From an uncultured Cetobacterium sp. (lineage in GTDB: Bacteria > Fusobacteriota > Fusobacteriia > Fusobacteriales > Fusobacteriaceae), in the NCBI GenBank assembly GCA_934085975.1, contig CAKOHT010000006.1:7091-71090 (forward strand): a DNA stretch of 64,000 nt, in the 5' to 3' direction. Below are positions 34,652 through 43,671 of this stretch, piece by piece. The notes under the pieces are model-generated. The model was not told the origin of the DNA and did no database searches. It was given only the letters and a program-made list of their open reading frames with translations. How positions within the stretch are numbered: the first letter of the stretch is position 1; every line of letters starts with the position of its first letter. The translations under genes and the position numbers were made by a program.

Positions 34652-36502
34652 CTACTCATTAATAACTCTTTCAATATATTTTTTTATTGTATTAAAATAG
34701 ATTTTTTTTGATTTTCTTTTCATAGTCAATAAGAAGTTTACATCAATATTTTCTTCAAGAGAACAAAGTTTGATTGCCTGCTCCTCTATTTTTAATTTTT
34801 CATATTCATCATATTCATCAAAAACCTTTAAAATATCTACGGATATATCAGTTTCGTCTATCAAATCTTTCAAACTATTTATAACTGGTTTTTTCACTGT
34901 TCTTCTCGCTTGATTAATTTTCTTTTTACTTATCAACCCCTTTTCTTTAACTATATTGTTAAATAAAGTCAAGTTTTGTTTTGAAACATCCTTCTCCTGA
35001 CTTAAAAGATTTTTTAAAACACCATTTATATATTGCACTAAAGTTGTTTTTATATTGGAGTTTAGATTTTTGTATATTATTTTTAAAACCTCAATTAAGA
35101 CAATTTCTCCCTCTTCTATAAATATCTTCTTTACTTTAGTATCTGTTCTTTTATCCCAAGACCTCGAAACATATATATTTTTCTTGGCTTTTTGAATATT
35201 TTTTATCACTTCATCAGGATAAATAAACTCATTATTTTTTTCAATCTTTTTTATTGGAGCTTTTTTTACTTCTTTTTTATTCTCCACTTTCATCTTCATT
35301 TCTTCTTGAGAACTTGTCTCAGTGACTTCAACAATTTCGGCTTCCTCTATTTCCTCGGAATTAAAACTAGGTTTCTCAGTATACTGTTCTTTTTCCTTTG
35401 AGTAAACAATCTCCTTAACTTTATTTGATTTTGAATTCTCTATAAATGATGATACATGGCACTCTCCATCCTTTTTACTATTAAACTTATAAACTATGTA
35501 ATATGTGTCCTCATTTTTGTCTTGATACGCCTTATAATACTCCACATAGCCCAGTTCAACCAGCACATCATAAGCTTTTTCAACTCTTTTTAAAACCTGT
35601 TTCATTCTACAAAGAACATAAGTTTTTGTGTCTCCATTTTTGTTTACTCTTTCAGTTGTTTGTTCTGTTTTTAATGGAATAATTGCTGCAATTGTCCTAA
35701 GATTTATCCTATCTTCTTGCTTTTCATATCTAATCTTACTAATATATTTATAAATTCTTCCAGCTATAGGATCTTTTGCCAAAATTTCCATCAAAGCTTT
35801 GGAGTTATATTTTATGTATCTCTTATCACTAATTTTTTTTCGTATATTCTTGTTAAGAGTAACTCTATAATATATTTTTTTACCTTTTTTTAATTTTTGA
35901 TAAGTTAAAAGTTTAAACTCTTCATCTTCAAATTTATATTTCCCTAATTTAGTATGATTAGAAACAACAAATTGATATTCTGTATTTTTTAAATTTTTTA
36001 ATGCCTGTTCAACTTTCGTATAATAAGTTCTATTCATTTTGTTCCCTAAAAAATGAACTATAAAATCTGAAATTTCAAATTCTATGTACTCATACTCATC
36101 ATTCAAATCTTTTTTAGCTTCATAGGTAGAAATTAAATATGTATATATTTTTTCTTCAAAAATTGAGGGTTGAAACACTTTATCTCGTGAGTCTTTAGCT
36201 ACCAATGTACAATACATAGTAACCCCTAAATCTTCGAAAGAATATTGAAAGTTTACTCTTTTATTTTGTTTCTGAGGAGTAAAAAATGGAAAAACAATCA
36301 TTTCGACAGGTATATTTATTACATTATCTTTCAAATTTAAAAAATTTCCAGTTTCTTTTATTATAACTTCTCTAATTTCAATATCTGGTAATTGATTTAG
36401 TCTTATATCGATCTTTGTTATATCTGTTAATAATGATCCTGTAGATGTTATATTAAAATTCTCCACAATATCATCTGTTTCTTTTTTCACCTTCTTTTCC
36501 AT
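34652..36502 (-). CDS. Plasmid-type replication initiator protein (RepA/RPA-like)
   Basis: A 616-residue protein. After a low-complexity start (about 1-55), residues 58-345 look like two tandem winged-helix domains of the kind in RepA/Rep_3/RPA initiators. WH1 has VEMIVFPFF, PSIFEEKIYTYL, then NRTYYTKVEQALKNLKNT. WH2 has ALMEILAKDPIAGRIYKYI, INLRTIAAIIP, then LKRVEKAYDVLVELGYVEYY. A Glu/Lys-rich linker (about 375-430) joins a helical C-terminal region I do not recognise. GGAGAGG precedes the ATG at 36502, so upstream Met codons are rejected. It faces six iterons and the rpmH block, where dnaA is usually found. Membership of the initiator class is inferred from fold pattern and context, not from a search. 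Confidence 0.72.
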   Translation of the reverse strand: MEKKVKKETDDIVENFNITSTGSLLTDITKIDIRLNQLPDIEIREVIIKETGNFLNLKDNVINIPVEMIVFPFFTPQKQNKRVNFQYSFEDLGVTMYCTLVAKDSRDKVFQPSIFEEKIYTYLISTYEAKKDLNDEYEYIEFEISDFIVHFLGNKMNRTYYTKVEQALKNLKNTEYQFVVSNHTKLGKYKFEDEEFKLLTYQKLKKGKKIYYRVTLNKNIRKKISDKRYIKYNSKALMEILAKDPIAGRIYKYISKIRYEKQEDRINLRTIAAIIPLKTEQTTERVNKNGDTKTYVLCRMKQVLKRVEKAYDVLVELGYVEYYKAYQDKNEDTYYIVYKFNSKKDGECHVSSFIENSKSNKVKEIVYSKEKEQYTEKPSFNSEEIEEAEIVEVTETSSQEEMKMKVENKKEVKKAPIKKIEKNNEFIYPDEVIKNIQKAKKNIYVSRSWDKRTDTKVKKIFIEEGEIVLIEVLKIIYKNLNSNIKTTLVQYINGVLKNLLSQEKDVSKQNLTLFNNIVKEKGLISKKKINQARRTVKKPVINSLKDLIDETDISVDILKVFDEYDEYEKLKIEEQAIKLCSLEENIDVNFLLTMKRKSKKIYFNTIKKYIERVINE

Positions 36503-36520
36503 TAAAAACCTCTCCATCAT

Positions 36521-36549
36521 TTTATAATACTAAATATGTATATTAACAA
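36521..36549 (-). promoter_or_regulatory. Putative promoter of the initiator gene overlapping iteron 1
   Basis: Minus-strand TTGTTA (36549-36544) and TATAAA (36526-36521) are separated by 17 bases. The -35 hexamer lies inside iteron 1 (36537-36554). Binding of the initiator there would block its own transcription, as in iteron plasmids. The match is modest and the region AT-rich. Confidence 0.45.
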
Positions 36550-37018
36550 TAATAAATATATCTAGCGTAATATAATATACCATTTTTTCTGTATATTAAC
36601 AATAATATTTTTTTGTTTTTTAATCTTCCCATAAAATGAGTAATCTCTATTTTTATGTAAGTATAAAATGCCTATAAATAAACACTTTATTTTATGTATA
36701 TCTACAATAATATTTTTTCAATCTACTAAACACTTGATTTTTATTGAGTTCTTCTCTTTTTTTAATTATCTCTCTTTAAGTAAAATAAGACTTTCTTTCA
36801 TGTATATTATCAATAATATTTGTTTTTTATATAAAACCATTGACTTAACTAAAGTTCCAAAGAGTAAAAAATTTATAATCCCTTTAAATTTAACACTTTT
36901 CTTTGTGTATATTATCAATAATATTCAAAAACCATTGATTTTATTGAGCTTATCTTATTTTTTTAGTCTACATATTCAACAAAATCAACCTTTATAGATT
37001 TGTATATCATCAATAATA
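36537..37018 (+). repeat. Six direct iterons, TGTATATTATCAATAATA type
   Basis: Copies begin at 36537, 36590, 36695, 36801, 36906 and 37001, all in the same orientation, each 18 bases with 0-3 differences from TGTATATTATCAATAATA (variable at the TTAA/CTAC/TTAT/CATC centre). Spacings are 53, 105, 106, 105 and 95 bases. Each is preceded by a short pyrimidine-rich tract and most are followed by Ts. In the third, fourth and fifth units a weaker second element of the type ACCATTGATTTTATTGAG follows at +36, +35 and +24. The 105-base unit is therefore itself a degenerate tandem repeat. Confidence 0.9.
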
Positions 37019-37192
37019 TTTTTTTTAACATAAACTCTTTAAAATCAATACTCTAAGCTATATATTTTTTGTAACTTAGTCTGTACATATAACATTATAC
37101 AAAAAACAAAAAACAACTATAGCATCCCAATTTATCATCCTTAATATTTTTCTTTAAATTTAAGTATTAATTTTTTATTTATCAGAATTTAC

Positions 37193-37221
37193 TTGACAAA
37201 ACTCAAAATTTCTTCTAGAAT
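37193..37221 (+). promoter_or_regulatory. rpmH promoter
   Basis: TTGACA (37193-37198) and TAGAAT (37216-37221) are 17 bases apart, leading into a short leader with AGGAGGTG just before the rpmH ATG. Confidence 0.8.
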
Positions 37222-37259
37222 ATTTATCTGAAATATAGATATTTTTAGGAGGTGAAAAA

Positions 37260-37394
37260 ATGAAAAGAACTTATCAGCCAAATAACAGAAAATACAAGAA
37301 AGATCATGGATTTAGAGCTAGAATGGCAACTAAAAACGGAAGAAAAGTATTAAAAAGAAGAAGAGCAAGAGGAAGAAAAGTATTATCAGCATAA
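37260..37394 (+). CDS. rpmH: 50S ribosomal protein L34
   Basis: A 44-residue, highly basic ribosomal protein. The translation [20 protein letters not shown] begins with the universal L34 start, and [20 protein letters not shown] follows. AGGAGGTG lies seven bases ahead of the ATG. It is the first gene of the rightward block and is closed by a strong terminator before rnpA. Confidence 0.98.
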   Translation: MKRTYQPNNRKYKKDHGFRARMATKNGRKVLKRRRARGRKVLSA

Positions 37395-37424
37395 AACCCG
37401 GTGATTCAAAACACCGGGTTTTTA
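37394..37424 (+). terminator. Terminator/attenuator after rpmH
   Basis: AACCCGGTG / CACCGGGTT stem with an eight-base loop and a T-run directly after the rpmH stop. It would lower read-through into rnpA, fitting the far greater need for L34. Confidence 0.88.
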
Positions 37425-37458
37425 AAGATTTAAGGACTATTTTAGGGAGTTAAAAATT

Positions 37459-37800
37459 ATGATTAATTTAAAAAAAAATAGGGAGTTTCAAAATGTTTAT
37501 AATTACGGAAAAAAATCATTTGGATATTACTCTCTTATTTTTTTTAAAGCAAATGAAACAAATGAAAATAAATTTGGTTTTGTCGTAAGTAAAAAAACTG
37601 GAAATGCGGTTTGTAGAAATAGATTAAAAAGATTATTTAGAGAGTATTGTCGTTTAAATGAAAAAAATCTAATAACAGGTTATGACATAATTTTTGTTGC
37701 TAAAAGAACAGCAGGAGAAAAATTTAAAACTTTAAGTTTTGAGGAGATGAAAAAAGATCTTGACCGTGTTCTTAAAAATTCTAAACTATATAAAAAATAG
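37459..37800 (+). CDS. rnpA: Ribonuclease P protein component
   Basis: Basic protein of 113 residues that helps the RNase P RNA mature tRNA 5' ends. It begins with [17 protein letters not shown] and carries the RNR signature as [17 protein letters not shown] (about residues 49-65), followed by [13 protein letters not shown]. Normal family length. The gene follows rpmH as in most bacteria, and the next gene yidD begins about 13 bases later. Confidence 0.96.
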   Translation: MINLKKNREFQNVYNYGKKSFGYYSLIFFKANETNENKFGFVVSKKTGNAVCRNRLKRLFREYCRLNEKNLITGYDIIFVAKRTAGEKFKTLSFEEMKKDLDRVLKNSKLYKK

Positions 37801-37813
37801 CTTAGTATATATC

Positions 37814-38050
37814 TTGAAAAAAACAATCTTAAATTTTATAAGATTTTATCAAAAATATATTTCAATATTTTTGGGGAGAAACTGTATATTTCAACCTTCT
37901 TGTTCAAAATACATGTATGATGCAATAGAGATGCATGGAGTTTTTAAAGGAGTGTATTTGGGAATATTAAGAATTTTAAGGTGTCATCCATATTCTAAAG
38001 GAGGATATGACCCTGTGCCACCAGTTAAAAAATACGGAGGAAAAAAATAA
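37814..38050 (+). CDS. yidD: Membrane protein insertion efficiency factor YidD
   Basis: Small membrane-associated protein that helps YidC-dependent insertion. The family core is present: [29 protein letters not shown], and [16 protein letters not shown] with its conserved cysteines. No ATG exists upstream in frame. The TTG at 37814 gives [17 protein letters not shown] (78 residues), the usual start. Earlier GTG or TTG codons inside rnpA would add about 18 non-conserved residues. No good SD precedes the TTG, so coupling to rnpA translation is likely. Confidence 0.92.
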   Translation: MKKTILNFIRFYQKYISIFLGRNCIFQPSCSKYMYDAIEMHGVFKGVYLGILRILRCHPYSKGGYDPVPPVKKYGGKK

Positions 38051-38051
38051 A

Positions 38052-38660
38052 ATGGAATTTTTATACAAAATATTTGAACAAATATTGCTATTTATAAATG
38101 GAATTACAGGAAACTTTGGTTTAGCCATAATAGGATTAACAATATTAATAAAAATAGTATTATTACCACTGACATTGAAACAAGATAAATCAATGAAAAA
38201 AATGAAAGAGCTACAACCAATATTGGAGCAATACAAAGAAAAATATGGTCATGATAAAAATTTACTAAACCAGAAAACAATGGAACTTTACAAAGAAAAA
38301 AATGTAAATCCGGCTGGAGGATGTTTACCACTATTGATTCAATTACCTATCTTATGGGCACTGTTTGGTGTTTTGAGAGCTGAAAGAGGTATCGTTCCTT
38401 CTGAGTCATTCCTATGGATGAATCTGTTACAACCGGATCCTTATTATATATTACCTGTTTTGAATGGTGTTGTTGCATTCATTCAACAAAAATTAACAGG
38501 AACAGATAGTAATCCACAAATGAAACAAATGATGTATATATTTCCAGTGATGATGGTATTTATTTCTTATAAAATGCCAGCTGGATTACAAGTTTATTGG
38601 TTAACATCAAGTTTTATGGGAATAGTACAACAATATTTCATAATGAAAAAAGGAGACTAA
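38052..38660 (+). CDS. yidC: Membrane protein insertase YidC (short form)
   Basis: Insertase of 202 residues with five membrane segments. It has GLAIIGLTILIKIVLLPLTLKQDKSMKKM (helix 2 with the positive groove residue) and GCLPLLIQLPILWALFGVLR, and ends with YWLTSSFMGIVQQYFIMK. The large periplasmic P1 domain of E. coli YidC is absent and there is no lipobox, so it is shorter than both E. coli YidC and the SpoIIIJ lipoproteins. The ATG at 38052 has GGAGG ten bases ahead and starts 1 base after the yidD stop; a longer frame lacks support. Confidence 0.95.
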   Translation: MEFLYKIFEQILLFINGITGNFGLAIIGLTILIKIVLLPLTLKQDKSMKKMKELQPILEQYKEKYGHDKNLLNQKTMELYKEKNVNPAGGCLPLLIQLPILWALFGVLRAERGIVPSESFLWMNLLQPDPYYILPVLNGVVAFIQQKLTGTDSNPQMKQMMYIFPVMMVFISYKMPAGLQVYWLTSSFMGIVQQYFIMKKGD

Positions 38661-38670
38661 GACTAGAGTT

Positions 38671-39408
38671 ATGGAAAATATAATTGAAATCAAAGCGAGT
38701 AGTAGAGAAGTTGCTATTGCTAGAGCTATAAAAATATTGGAGGTTACTGCTGATCAAGTAGTTCAAGTTACTGAATTAGAGAAGCCTAAATCGTTCTTTG
38801 GTTTTTTTGCTAAAGATGGATTATATAAAGTTGAAATTAGTAGAGAAGTGGAAGCTGAAGAGAATAAGATTTCAGATTTACAAAAAGATGAAGTAGCAAA
38901 AACTACTACGATATCAGAAATTGATGTAGAAGAAGAGCAAGAGAAAATAGAGATAAAAAAAGAATTAAAAGAAAATAGAGAAAAAGAGATAATAAAGGCA
39001 TCTCAAGAGCTATTGAATAAAATGGGACTTGAATTAGAAGTTGAAATTTTAAGATTAGAGGGTAGAAATTGTGTTATAAACCTTTATGGTGAAGATAATG
39101 GAATAATTATTGGAAAAAAAGGAAAGACGTTAAATAGCTATGAATATCTATTGAACACTTTAATAAAGGATGTTAGAATAGATATTGATGTAGAAGGATT
39201 TAAAGAAAAAAGAAATGTAACATTGAGAGATTTGGCTAGAAAAATGGCAGAAAAAGCTATGAAAACTACTAAACCTATAAAATTAAATCCAATGCCACCA
39301 AGAGAAAGAAAAATTATACATGAAGTTATTAATAAATATTTAGAATTAGATACTTATAGCGAAGGAAAAGACCCTAAAAGATATATTGTTATTAGAAGAA
39401 AGAAATAG
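38671..39408 (+). CDS. jag: RNA-binding protein Jag (KhpB), Jag_N-KH-R3H
   Basis: A 245-residue RNA-binding protein. The Jag N-terminal domain (about 1-52, ATEEEAI-like region [19 protein letters not shown]) is followed by an acidic linker. A KH domain (about 105-180, [21 protein letters not shown]) and an R3H domain ([15 protein letters not shown] and [14 protein letters not shown]) complete it. It lies 10 bases after yidC as in Firmicutes and Fusobacteria, where it acts in cell envelope control as a KhpA partner. Confidence 0.95.
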   Translation: MENIIEIKASSREVAIARAIKILEVTADQVVQVTELEKPKSFFGFFAKDGLYKVEISREVEAEENKISDLQKDEVAKTTTISEIDVEEEQEKIEIKKELKENREKEIIKASQELLNKMGLELEVEILRLEGRNCVINLYGEDNGIIIGKKGKTLNSYEYLLNTLIKDVRIDIDVEGFKEKRNVTLRDLARKMAEKAMKTTKPIKLNPMPPRERKIIHEVINKYLELDTYSEGKDPKRYIVIRRKK

Positions 39409-39419
39409 GGGTGAGTTAT

Positions 39420-40787
39420 ATGTTTGACACTATCGCCGCCATCTCAACTCCAAGAGGAGAAGGTGGAATAGGTATTGTTAGAATGTCAGGAAGCGATTCC
39501 TTATGTATACTAACAAAAATATTTAAATCTATATCCAAAAAAGAAGTTGGTGAACTTAGAAATTTTAGTATTAACTATGGTCATCTTTATGATGGAGAGG
39601 AACTTGTAGATGAAGTATTAGTCTCAATAATGAAAGGACCAAATACTTATACAAAAGAGGATATCGTAGAGATTAATTGTCATGGTGGTTTCTTAATCAC
39701 AGAAAAAATTTTAGAATTGGTTTTAAAAAATGGAGCTAGAATAGCTGAATTAGGTGAGTTTACAAGAAGAGCTTTTTTGAATGGAAGACTAGATTTAACT
39801 CAAGCCGAGGCTGTTATAGATTTAATACATGGAAAAACTGAAAAAAGTATATCTCTATCTTTAAATCAACTTAGAGGAGATTTAAGAGAACAAATTGATA
39901 TATTGAAGAAACAACTTTTAGATGTATCAGCACACGTCAATGTAGTTTTAGATTATCCTGAAGAGGGAATAGACGATCCATTACCACATGATTTGGTAGA
40001 TAATTTACACAATGTCGTTAATACAACTGATGCTTTAATAAAATCATATAATAAAGGGAAAATGATTAAAGAGGGGATAAAAACAGCTATTGTTGGAAAA
40101 CCAAATGTTGGAAAGTCAAGTCTATTGAATTCCGTTTTAAGGGAAGAAAGAGCTATTGTTACTCATGTAGCTGGAACTACTAGAGATGTTATAGAAGAGG
40201 TTGTAAACTTGAATGGAATCCCTTTAGTGCTAGTGGATACTGCTGGAATAAGAAAAACAGATGATTTAGTAGAAAATATAGGTGTAGAAAAATCGAAAGA
40301 GCTTATCGAAAAGGCAGATTTGGTTTTATTTGTGGTTGATAATTCAAGAGAATTAGATGAAGAGGATTTAAGAATTCACGATAGAATTAATGCAGATAAA
40401 GTTATTGGTCTTATAAATAAAACAGATATTGAATCTAAACTGGATGTAACACCATTAACAAAAATAAAAAAGTGGATAAAAATTTCTGCCCTGGAGAAAA
40501 TAGGAATAGATTCAATGGAAAAAGAGATATACAGTTATGTTATTTCTGGTCAAATTGAAGACAGTTCACAAAAATTAGTTATTACCAATGTTAGACACAA
40601 GTCAGCATTGGAAAAAACTAAACAGGCGGTAGAGAATATATTTGAAACAATAGAGATGGGATTACCAATGGATTTAATTGCTGTAGATTTGAAAGAGGCT
40701 TTGGATTCATTGTCAGAGGTAACGGGAGAGATTAGTAATGAAGATCTTTTAGATCATATCTTTAGTAATTTCTGTGTAGGAAAATAA
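39420..40787 (+). CDS. mnmE: tRNA-5-carboxymethylaminomethyl-2-thiouridine GTPase MnmE
   Basis: GTPase that with MnmG modifies U34 of certain tRNAs. The folate-binding N-terminal domain starts [20 protein letters not shown]. The G domain (about 215-375) has the P-loop [20 protein letters not shown] and NKTD. The protein ends with the family FCxGK motif as FCVGK. Length is 455 residues. The ATG at 39420 follows a GGGGTGAG site and is preferred over an upstream GTG. Confidence 0.97.
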   Translation: MFDTIAAISTPRGEGGIGIVRMSGSDSLCILTKIFKSISKKEVGELRNFSINYGHLYDGEELVDEVLVSIMKGPNTYTKEDIVEINCHGGFLITEKILELVLKNGARIAELGEFTRRAFLNGRLDLTQAEAVIDLIHGKTEKSISLSLNQLRGDLREQIDILKKQLLDVSAHVNVVLDYPEEGIDDPLPHDLVDNLHNVVNTTDALIKSYNKGKMIKEGIKTAIVGKPNVGKSSLLNSVLREERAIVTHVAGTTRDVIEEVVNLNGIPLVLVDTAGIRKTDDLVENIGVEKSKELIEKADLVLFVVDNSRELDEEDLRIHDRINADKVIGLINKTDIESKLDVTPLTKIKKWIKISALEKIGIDSMEKEIYSYVISGQIEDSSQKLVITNVRHKSALEKTKQAVENIFETIEMGLPMDLIAVDLKEALDSLSEVTGEISNEDLLDHIFSNFCVGK

Positions 40788-40795
40788 AAGATATT

Positions 40796-40832
40796 AGCCA
40801 CAGACAATAAATCTGTGGCTATAATTTTTTTA
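40796..40832 (+). terminator. Terminator after mnmE
   Basis: AGCCACAGA / TCTGTGGCT stem with a seven-base loop, then a T-rich tail, between mnmE and mnmG. Confidence 0.87.
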
Positions 40833-40873
40833 ATTTATTTATGTATATGAACAAAAATAAAAAGGAGAAGTAT

Positions 40874-42727
40874 ATGACTTTTAAATATGATGTGATTGTT
40901 GTTGGAGGAGGTCATGCGGGAGTAGAGGCTGCACTAGCAAGTGCAAGGTTGAATAGAAAGACACTACTTTTTACTCTGGCATTAGATAGTATAGGAATGA
41001 TGTCCTGTAATCCGTCGATAGGTGGACCTGGAAAAAGTAATCTAGTTGCAGAGATAGATGTTTTAGGTGGAGAGATGGGGAGACATACAGATCAATACAA
41101 TCTTCAGTTAAAGCATTTAAACACAAGTAAAGGTCCTGCTGCTAGAATAACAAGAGGGCAAGCAGATAAATTTTTATATAGAACTAAGATGAAAGCACTA
41201 CTTGAAAAAACAGAGAGTTTAGATATTATGCAAGATAGTGTAGATGAAATTTTGGTGGAAGATGGAAATATAAAAGGTATTAGGACAGCTCTAGGAATAG
41301 AGTATTTTTCTAGAGTAGTTATATTAGCTACAGGAACTTTTTTAAAAGGAAGAATAGTTATAGGGGATGTAAAATATCCTGCTGGTAGAATGGGAGAGAA
41401 TTCGGCTGAAAAGTTATCGGATAGTTTACAAAAAAATGGAATACATTTAGAGAGATATCAAACTGCAACACCACCAAGAATAGATAAGAGAACAGTGGAT
41501 TTTTCTGTTATGAAGCCACTTTATGGGGAAGAGCATCCCAGATACTTTTCTATATATACACAAAAAGAAAAAAATAATATAGTTCCCACATGGTTAACTC
41601 ATACTTCAGAGGAGACTTTAAATGTAACAAAAAAGATGTTAAAATATTCGCCAATAGTTTCAGGAATAATTGAAACACATGGACCAAGACATTGTCCATC
41701 TTTGGATAGAAAGGTTTTAAATTTTCCAGATAAGTATGATCATCAGATATTTTTGGAGTTAGAATCAAGTGAATCAAATGAACTCTACGTGAATGGGTTA
41801 ACAACAGCAATGCCACCATTTGCCCAAGAAGCCATGTTAAAATCTATCAAAGGTTTAGAAAATGCTAAAATAATGAGATATGGTTATGCTGTGGAATATG
41901 ATTATGCACCCGCATCACAACTGTATCCAAGTTTGGAAAGTAAAAAAATAAAAGGATTATATTTTGCAGGTCAAATAAACGGGACATCAGGTTATGAAGA
42001 GGCGGCTACGCAAGGATTTATTGCAGGAGTTAATGCCGCAAGAAAAACTTTGAATAAATCCCCTGTAATTTTTGATAGAAGTGAGGGATATATAGGTGTA
42101 TTGATTGATGATATTATTCACAAAAAGACTCCAGAGCCTTATAGAGTGTTACCATCAAGATCAGAGTATAGATTGACGCTTAGATTTGATAATGGCTTTA
42201 TGAGGTTATTGGATAAAGCAGAGGAGATTGGAATTGTTCCAAGAGAAAAAATTGAATATTTAAAAAAATGTAGGGATGATGTGTACAAAGAGGTAGAAAG
42301 AATAAAAGAAGCAAAAGTTTCTATGAAAGATGCCAATGAATTATTGGAAAAAAAGGGAGCGAAGCAAAGGTTAACCAAGGGAGTTCAAGCTAATGAGCTT
42401 CTTAAATTTAAAGAGATTTCATATGACGATTTGGCACATTTATTACATATTGCTGAATATCCAGAGTTTGTAAAAAATCAAATTGAAACAATGATAAAAT
42501 ATGAAGTGTTTATTGAAAGAGAAAGAGAGCAGATAGAAAGATTTAAAAGATTAGAGGCTTTAGGTATTTCTGAAGATTTTGATTTTGATACTGTAATTGG
42601 TATTTCAAATATAGCCAAAGCGGGATTAAAAGAGATAAAACCTCTTTCGATTGGGGAAGCCTCAAGAATAAGTGGTGTAACAGGAAATGATATAGCATTA
42701 CTTTTAGCAACTTTGAAAAAAAAATAG
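40874..42727 (+). CDS. mnmG: tRNA uridine 5-carboxymethylaminomethyl modification enzyme MnmG
   Basis: FAD-dependent partner of MnmE, 617 residues from the ATG at 40874 (AAAGGAGAAG upstream). Marks are the Rossmann start YDVIVVGGGHAGVEAALASARL, SCNPSIGGPGKSNLVAEIDVLGG, the catalytic region with ETHGPRHCPSLDRKV (conserved Cys) and GQINGTSGYEEAATQGFIAG. RVLPSRSEYRLTLRFDN follows, with the C-terminal tRNA-binding part after it. mnmE and mnmG are adjacent, as at most bacterial origins. Confidence 0.97.
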   Translation: MTFKYDVIVVGGGHAGVEAALASARLNRKTLLFTLALDSIGMMSCNPSIGGPGKSNLVAEIDVLGGEMGRHTDQYNLQLKHLNTSKGPAARITRGQADKFLYRTKMKALLEKTESLDIMQDSVDEILVEDGNIKGIRTALGIEYFSRVVILATGTFLKGRIVIGDVKYPAGRMGENSAEKLSDSLQKNGIHLERYQTATPPRIDKRTVDFSVMKPLYGEEHPRYFSIYTQKEKNNIVPTWLTHTSEETLNVTKKMLKYSPIVSGIIETHGPRHCPSLDRKVLNFPDKYDHQIFLELESSESNELYVNGLTTAMPPFAQEAMLKSIKGLENAKIMRYGYAVEYDYAPASQLYPSLESKKIKGLYFAGQINGTSGYEEAATQGFIAGVNAARKTLNKSPVIFDRSEGYIGVLIDDIIHKKTPEPYRVLPSRSEYRLTLRFDNGFMRLLDKAEEIGIVPREKIEYLKKCRDDVYKEVERIKEAKVSMKDANELLEKKGAKQRLTKGVQANELLKFKEISYDDLAHLLHIAEYPEFVKNQIETMIKYEVFIEREREQIERFKRLEALGISEDFDFDTVIGISNIAKAGLKEIKPLSIGEASRISGVTGNDIALLLATLKKK

Positions 42728-42744
42728 TACTACGAACAATAATA

Positions 42745-42790
42745 AAAACTGTAAATAAGAGGTTAAATAACTTGTATTTGCAGTTTTTTT
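42745..42790 (+). terminator. Terminator after mnmG
   Basis: An AAAAACTGTAAATA-type arm pairs imperfectly with TATTTGCAGTTTTT across a loop containing TTAAAT, and ends in seven Ts. It lies just past the mnmG stop. Confidence 0.7.
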
Positions 42791-42833
42791 GTTATACTTA
42801 ATAACTGTAAAATAAATTTAGGAGGAGAAAAGA

Positions 42834-43649
42834 ATGATTATTAGTGATTACCATATACATAGTAGTTTTTCAGGAGATTCTGTGGAGGATTTAGATAGAA
42901 TCTGTAAGAAAGCTAAAGAACTGGGAATTAAAGAGATAGCAATAACGGACCATATGGATTTAGATGTGGAGGGGACATCTAATAGCAGCGATTTTGTCTT
43001 AAATTTAGATGAATATGTTCCAACTATTTTAAGATTGAAAGACCAGCATAAAAGTGATTTAGATATAAAATTGGGAATGGAATTTGGGATACAGAAACAC
43101 TTAGGTAAAAAAGGAGATGAAATTATAAGAAAATATCCATTTGATTTTATAATTTCTTCTGTTCATAGTGTGGATAGATTGCTTTTGGATCAAAAAGAGT
43201 TTTGGAAAGATAAAACTCGAGAGGAAGCACATGATAAATATTTTTTAGAAATATTGGAAAGTGTGAAAAATTTTAATGAATTTAGTGTTCAAGGTCATTT
43301 TGATTATATTACACGATATGGAGGTATTGACAAAAAAGGTTTTATAGATTATATAAGGTATCAAGAGGTGATTGATGAGATTTTAAAAAACATTATTTCT
43401 AAAGGAAAAGGGATTGAAATCAACACTTCAGGGGTAAGATACAATGAAAATAGATTCTATCCATGTGATGACATAATAAAACGTTATTTCAAACTTGGAG
43501 GAGAAATCATAACAATAGGTTCAGATTCACATAAAGCATCAGATTTAGGAAAAGATTTAAAAAAAGCATATGATTTTTTAGAAAGTATAGGAGTAAAATA
43601 TATTTCATCTTTTGATCAACTTGATGTATCTTTTAAAAAAATAAAATAA
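42834..43649 (+). CDS. PHP-domain phosphoesterase, histidinol-phosphatase type
   Basis: Metal-dependent phosphoesterase of 271 residues. The trinuclear-site motifs are all visible: YHIHSSFSGDS (HxH), AITDHMDLD, the central HSVDRLLLDQ, QGHFDYITRYG and the C-terminal GSDSHKASDLG. The closest relatives by pattern are HisJ/HisK histidinol-phosphatases, but no other his genes are nearby, so another phosphorylated substrate is possible. AGGAGGAG precedes the ATG. It is followed 22 bases later by the secretion/pilus operon. Confidence 0.85.
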   Translation: MIISDYHIHSSFSGDSVEDLDRICKKAKELGIKEIAITDHMDLDVEGTSNSSDFVLNLDEYVPTILRLKDQHKSDLDIKLGMEFGIQKHLGKKGDEIIRKYPFDFIISSVHSVDRLLLDQKEFWKDKTREEAHDKYFLEILESVKNFNEFSVQGHFDYITRYGGIDKKGFIDYIRYQEVIDEILKNIISKGKGIEINTSGVRYNENRFYPCDDIIKRYFKLGGEIITIGSDSHKASDLGKDLKKAYDFLESIGVKYISSFDQLDVSFKKIK

Positions 43650-43671
43650 ATTTCTTTAAGAGAAGGTGAGT

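Larger units (their letters stand above)
36503..37192. other. Putative chromosomal replication origin region
   Basis: A 757-base gene-free stretch between the initiator gene and rpmH, extremely AT-rich throughout. It holds six iterons, and a further AT-rich segment (about 37020-37190) next to the array could be the unwinding element. No exact DnaA box (TTATNCACA) was found inside it. Genes diverge away from it on both sides, as expected where two leading strands begin. The adjoining rpmH-rnpA-yidD-yidC-jag-mnmE-mnmG order is a classic origin neighbourhood. Origin function is inferred from these four facts. Confidence 0.65.

Noticed and set aside
36668-36997. Open frame of 109 codons inside the iteron region, plus strand
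   Set aside because: Its residues repeat YIINNI because it translates the iterons; it has no ribosome site and no protein-like character. The repeats explain it.
37082-37100. Possible degenerate seventh iteron (TGTACATATAACATTATA) next to the array
   Set aside because: Too many mismatches and out of helical phase (81 bases from iteron 6); not counted.
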